From Dehalococcoidia bacterium (GTDB lineage Bacteria; Chloroflexota; Dehalococcoidia; GIF9; AB-539-J10): 7,379 bases of DNA. This document shows, piece by piece, positions 5,460 through 7,379 of the stretch (position 1 is the first letter of the stretch; every line of letters starts with the position of its first letter). The stretch spans positions 1 to 7,379 of the forward strand of contig PWUO01000046.1 of NCBI GenBank assembly GCA_003562555.1, read 5' to 3'. Position numbers and translations under genes: made by a program. Under the pieces are notes generated by a model. It was not told the DNA's origin. It saw only the letters and a list, made by a program, of their open reading frames with translations, and made no database searches.

Positions 5460-5690
5460 CTAAAAATCGGACAAGATATTGGCTTCCACAGTGAGGTTAA
5501 AAGTGACATCCATACTATCGTTAACTTTTATTAATCCAAATGCGGGAGATGGAGGATCAATATTGAAATCGGACATCTTAAGTGTTACTACTCCACGAAC
5601 ATGAAAAGTGAACTGATCTGTAGCGGTTACCATAGCAGGTACTTCGGTCTTCTTACTGGTTGATCCTGAAAAGCACCAGCCAAGGCTCCG
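5460..5690 (-). pseudogene. YceI-family C-terminal remnant
   Basis: The minus strand is open from the TGA at 5691-5693 to the TAG at 5460-5462. The first in-frame ATG (5631-5633) gives 57 residues. The sequence contains FTFHVRGVVTLKMSDFNIDP, then AFGLIKVNDSMDVTFNLTVE, which match the last strands of the YceI lipocalin-like, isoprenoid-binding fold (motif SDFxIxPP...G.IKV.D...V.F.L). YceI proteins are normally 170-190 residues with a signal peptide; here the N-terminal two thirds are missing. Only about 120 nt separate the frame from the SOUL start, and they do not encode the missing part in any frame. This is probably the 3' end of a deleted gene. The alternative, a small expressed protein, is less likely because half a barrel should not fold. 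Confidence 0.7.
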
Positions 5691-5721
5691 TCACAAAAAC
5701 ATGAATATATGGCCAATCAGA

Positions 5722-5746
5722 TTTGTCTAACAATATAATATATTTA
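5722..5746 (+). promoter_or_regulatory. Possible weak promoter for the SOUL gene
   Basis: The A/T-rich stretch 5720-5752 holds TATATTTA (5739-5746), one mismatch from TAnnTTTG. A TTTG at 5722-5725 is only 13 nt upstream, too close for the usual spacing. A promoter is expected here, since the gene has no co-directional neighbour nearby, but the match is poor. Confidence 0.25.
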
Positions 5747-5813
5747 TTAAACAAAACGGGCGCTTATCTTGTTGATTCTTCTGGATCAAAAAATTAAACT
5801 AAAACCGAACATC

Positions 5814-6410
5814 ATGAAAGTGCACAATATCGCCCTCACTGCTATCATACTTTTTGCGCAGTTTTTTGCTACACCTGCAATATCGGCTGCCAGCGCTACC
5901 GAGCAGTATCCTTACGAAGTATTACAGGATTTTGATCAGTTCGAATTGCGTATTTATCAGGGTGCAATTTTTGCCAGAACACACATCGACGCTGAAACCT
6001 ATCGCAGGGGTTCCGGAAATGGCTTCCGAACCCTGGCATCCTACATTTTTGGAGGAAATGATCGTGGGGAGAGCATTGCCATGACGGCACCCGTGGTGAT
6101 GAGCTGGGATCAGGGCATGGTGATGGAATTCATGATGCCTGCTGCATTCACACTGGAAACCCTTCCGGCGCCAAGGCATTCCGGCATCGAAATTTACGAA
6201 AAGCCCGCAGTGGTCATGGCAGGTTTATCTTTTGGTGGATGGGCCAACGACAGGCGGATTGAAAAAAAAATAGAGGAGCTTGCTTCCCTTCTTGATGCCC
6301 ATGGAATTGACCATACTGATCATTTTCAGTACTTTGGTTACAACCCCCCCTATCAGATGACCAACCGAAGAAATGATATCGTTGTGGAAATCAAGGGCTG
6401 GACAGAGTGA
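5814..6410 (+). CDS. Exported SOUL-family heme-binding-like protein
   Basis: The 198-residue protein starts at ATG 5814, which gives a clean signal peptide: K2, a hydrophobic core at about 5-19, and cleavage near AISA (22-25) or ASA (26-28). In-frame upstream starts would bury it. The mature part shows the SOUL/HBP pattern: YEVLQDFDQFELRIY (34-48), GFRTLASYIFGGNDRGESIAMTAPV in the centre, and YNPPYQMTNRRNDIVVEIKG at the end. The family binds heme or other tetrapyrroles in animals and plants, but in bacteria its function is mostly untested. The signal peptide places it in the periplasm or outside the cell; I see no lipobox Cys. It stands alone between the YceI remnant and a terminator, so no operon partner hints at its job. 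Family confident, heme binding assumed from the family only. Confidence 0.88.
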   Translation: MKVHNIALTAIILFAQFFATPAISAASATEQYPYEVLQDFDQFELRIYQGAIFARTHIDAETYRRGSGNGFRTLASYIFGGNDRGESIAMTAPVVMSWDQGMVMEFMMPAAFTLETLPAPRHSGIEIYEKPAVVMAGLSFGGWANDRRIEKKIEELASLLDAHGIDHTDHFQYFGYNPPYQMTNRRNDIVVEIKGWTE

Positions 6411-6449
6411 GCCCAGCACCAATTCATTAACTAAGTGCTTTTTTGGGCT
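6410..6449 (+). terminator. Rho-independent terminator after the SOUL gene
   Basis: AGCAC (6415-6419) pairs with GTGCT (6435-6439) and is followed by a run of Ts to 6444. An outer pair AGCCC (6410-6414) / GGGCT (6445-6449) encloses the element. It starts at the stop codon. The stem is short, so its strength is uncertain, but stem plus U-run and position fit a terminator. Confidence 0.55.
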
Positions 6450-6510
6450 GTGTCATGTGTTTTCAGTTGTCGTGGCCTTATTAAAGCTGCCCTTTCAGGA
6501 CGCTTGGTGT

Positions 6511-6523
6511 GGGTAGTGTACCC
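6511..6523 (-). terminator. Small hairpin after the membrane protein gene
   Basis: GGGTA-gtg-TACCC is a perfect 5-bp stem with a 3-nt loop, 4 nt beyond the stop of the minus-strand gene that ends at 6528. No U-run follows on the minus strand, so this is only a possible 3'-end structure. Confidence 0.25.
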
Positions 6524-6527
6524 TAGT

Positions 6528-7124
6528 TCACTGAAAACCCTGCAGAGGAATTGACAGGCTTATACCATCGGGAGTTATTCCCAGTCGGGCTTCCTGCAAA
6601 AAGCTTTGCCTGCGGCTGTATTGAATCCCGAACTTTGTTAGGTCAAACAGAAACAGGAATGCTCCCTGAATAATGACAGCCTGGCCGTAGCCCCTGAGCA
6701 TGTCTTCATTTTCTGCGCTGTTGGAAGAGGCGTGTATCATCCAGGCGCCTCCTGCCACGTAAAGCAAATCCAGGCCGGCATTGATCAGGTATATATTTTC
6801 AGAGCGGATGTGCTTTTGCATGATCTCATCGTCGGCAAGCCCTGAAGTGCTGTTTTGCCTCGCGTTGAGCAATGCCCAGGTGGCAATGCCGGCATTTACC
6901 AGGTTCCATGCAGCATTCATCTGGTGGAAGTACCGGGTATGGCCATCGTAACGAATCCACCCATAGGTTCCAACGGCCATATTGGCTGCTGCCCATCCCC
7001 CCAGGAAATACATGCCTGAACGGTTGATTTGCTGGCTGCGTGCATAAAAATCCTGATGCGATTGCGCCCCGGCCTTTATGCACAGTGAAAGGAGAAGAAA
7101 AAGGATCCCTGCTGTTTTGCCCAT
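6528..7124 (-). CDS. Small four-helix membrane protein (resembles DUF6992)
   Basis: The 198-residue protein starts at the ATG at 7122-7124 (minus strand), which gives MGKTAGILFLLLSLCIKAGAQ, a signal peptide ending at AGAQ; AAAGGG lies about 8 nt upstream. An upstream start at 7205 would add 27 polar residues before the signal peptide. Four hydrophobic segments follow: about 38-57 (LGGWAAANMAVGTYGWI), 70-88, 111-131 and 147-169. Conserved-looking polar motifs are YFHQMNAAWNLVN (65-77) and the tail FGIQYSR. I recall this layout (LGGWA.AN...G, HQMN..WN..N) from the uncharacterised Bacteroidetes family DUF6992, but I am not certain of the number. No function is known to me. The nearest neighbours are a convergent SOUL gene and a co-directional fragment 119 nt upstream, which is not informative. 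Confidence 0.8.
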   Translation of the reverse strand: MGKTAGILFLLLSLCIKAGAQSHQDFYARSQQINRSGMYFLGGWAAANMAVGTYGWIRYDGHTRYFHQMNAAWNLVNAGIATWALLNARQNSTSGLADDEIMQKHIRSENIYLINAGLDLLYVAGGAWMIHASSNSAENEDMLRGYGQAVIIQGAFLFLFDLTKFGIQYSRRQSFLQEARLGITPDGISLSIPLQGFQ

Positions 7125-7243
7125 GATAATGCCCTTTTGTCCGGGATGTTTAAACGTGCCGGGGGAAGAATTGTTTAAATCAGGCTCCCAGCCAATGGTG
7201 AGCAATTCATTGTGATTACCTCAATGACGGCTTTAACCGGGTT

Positions 7244-7378
7244 TTATTTCTGACACCGGACCATGTAGCAAGTCAGCAGGTTGTTCACCTCTTCCACAGA
7301 AAAATATTCCGGATCAAACCCGTCTCCAAACCAGGCGAGGATATCATCATGTTGTTTGTGTTTGGGGTCACGGATTAT
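7244..7378 (-). CDS. pRiA4b ORF-3-like protein, C-terminal end (truncated by the window)
   Basis: A minus-strand frame enters at the right edge and ends with TAA at 7244-7246, giving 44 visible residues. They read IIRDPKHKQHDDILAWFGDG, then FDPEYFSVEEVNNLL. This matches the conserved C-terminal block of the plasmid pRiA4b ORF-3 family (DP.HPEH...LEWLG..FDPE.FDL.E.N..L). The family is widespread on chromosomes and plasmids; despite names linking it to IS1096 passenger genes, a role in transposition is not established. No terminal repeats or transposase are seen here, so the fragment alone is not evidence for a mobile element. The start and the rest of the protein are outside the window. Confidence 0.72.
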   Translation of the reverse strand: MIRDPKHKQHDDILAWFGDGFDPEYFSVEEVNNLLTCYMVRCQK

Positions 7379-7379
7379 C

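Noticed and set aside
5653..5763. A 36-residue minus-strand frame whose end (SDWPYIHVFVTEPW) faintly recalls a Nudix hydrolase segment.
   Set aside because: It is too short, has A/T-driven codons at its start, lacks a Nudix box, and overlaps the YceI frame in another register. A profile search would be needed to revive it.
1..7379. CRISPR arrays, tRNA or rRNA genes, insertion sequences and integrase sites.
   Set aside because: I saw no regularly spaced repeats, tRNA-like cloverleaf, transposase or flanking target duplications in reading both strands.

Overview
The window looks like chromosomal DNA of an anaerobic member of the Bacteroidetes (Bacteroidota). Three things point there. There is a TTTG / TAnnTTTG promoter of the Bacteroidetes type upstream of the regulator gene. 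The Mrp protein has the TPAE...KYY loop that I associate with this phylum in place of the usual CxxC. A small four-helix membrane protein resembles a family I know mainly from Bacteroidetes. Ferredoxin-bearing ATPases and NifX-like proteins suggest an anaerobic, iron-sulfur-rich life style. Nothing in the window fixes the species.

Layout: 3-605 (+) is the C-terminal two thirds of a nitronate monooxygenase-type flavoprotein. 606-884 is noncoding and carries a 9-bp inverted repeat, two palindromes and a promoter. 885-5251 (+) is the core of the window: a DUF134 DNA-binding protein with Cys-rich zinc-ribbon-like modules, a NifX/MTH1175-like protein, a 60-residue DUF5320-like protein, a second NifX-like protein, two tandem MinD-type ATPases with inserted 2x[4Fe-4S] ferredoxin domains, and an Mrp/NBP35-type ATPase. 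5252-5813 holds repeats and, on the minus strand, a YceI-family C-terminal remnant. 5814-6410 (+) is a secreted SOUL-family protein. 6528-7124 (-) is a small membrane protein, and 7244-7378 (-) is the C-terminal end of a pRiA4b ORF-3-like protein.

The core gene set resembles the anaerobe-specific orange protein (ORP) locus of Desulfovibrio, in which small NifX-clan proteins (one carrying a Mo-Cu-S cluster), two ferredoxin-MinD ATPases and an Mrp ATPase are encoded together. Here the sigma-54 regulator of Desulfovibrio appears to be replaced by a DUF134 protein whose own promoter is embedded in a palindrome. I infer that the ATPases load or move a metal-sulfur cluster onto the NifX-like proteins and that the DUF134 protein regulates the operon. 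None of this is shown directly by sequence. Spacing (145 nt, 2 nt, 121 nt, -4, -23, 109 nt) and the lack of another clear promoter suggest one transcription unit, possibly including mrp.
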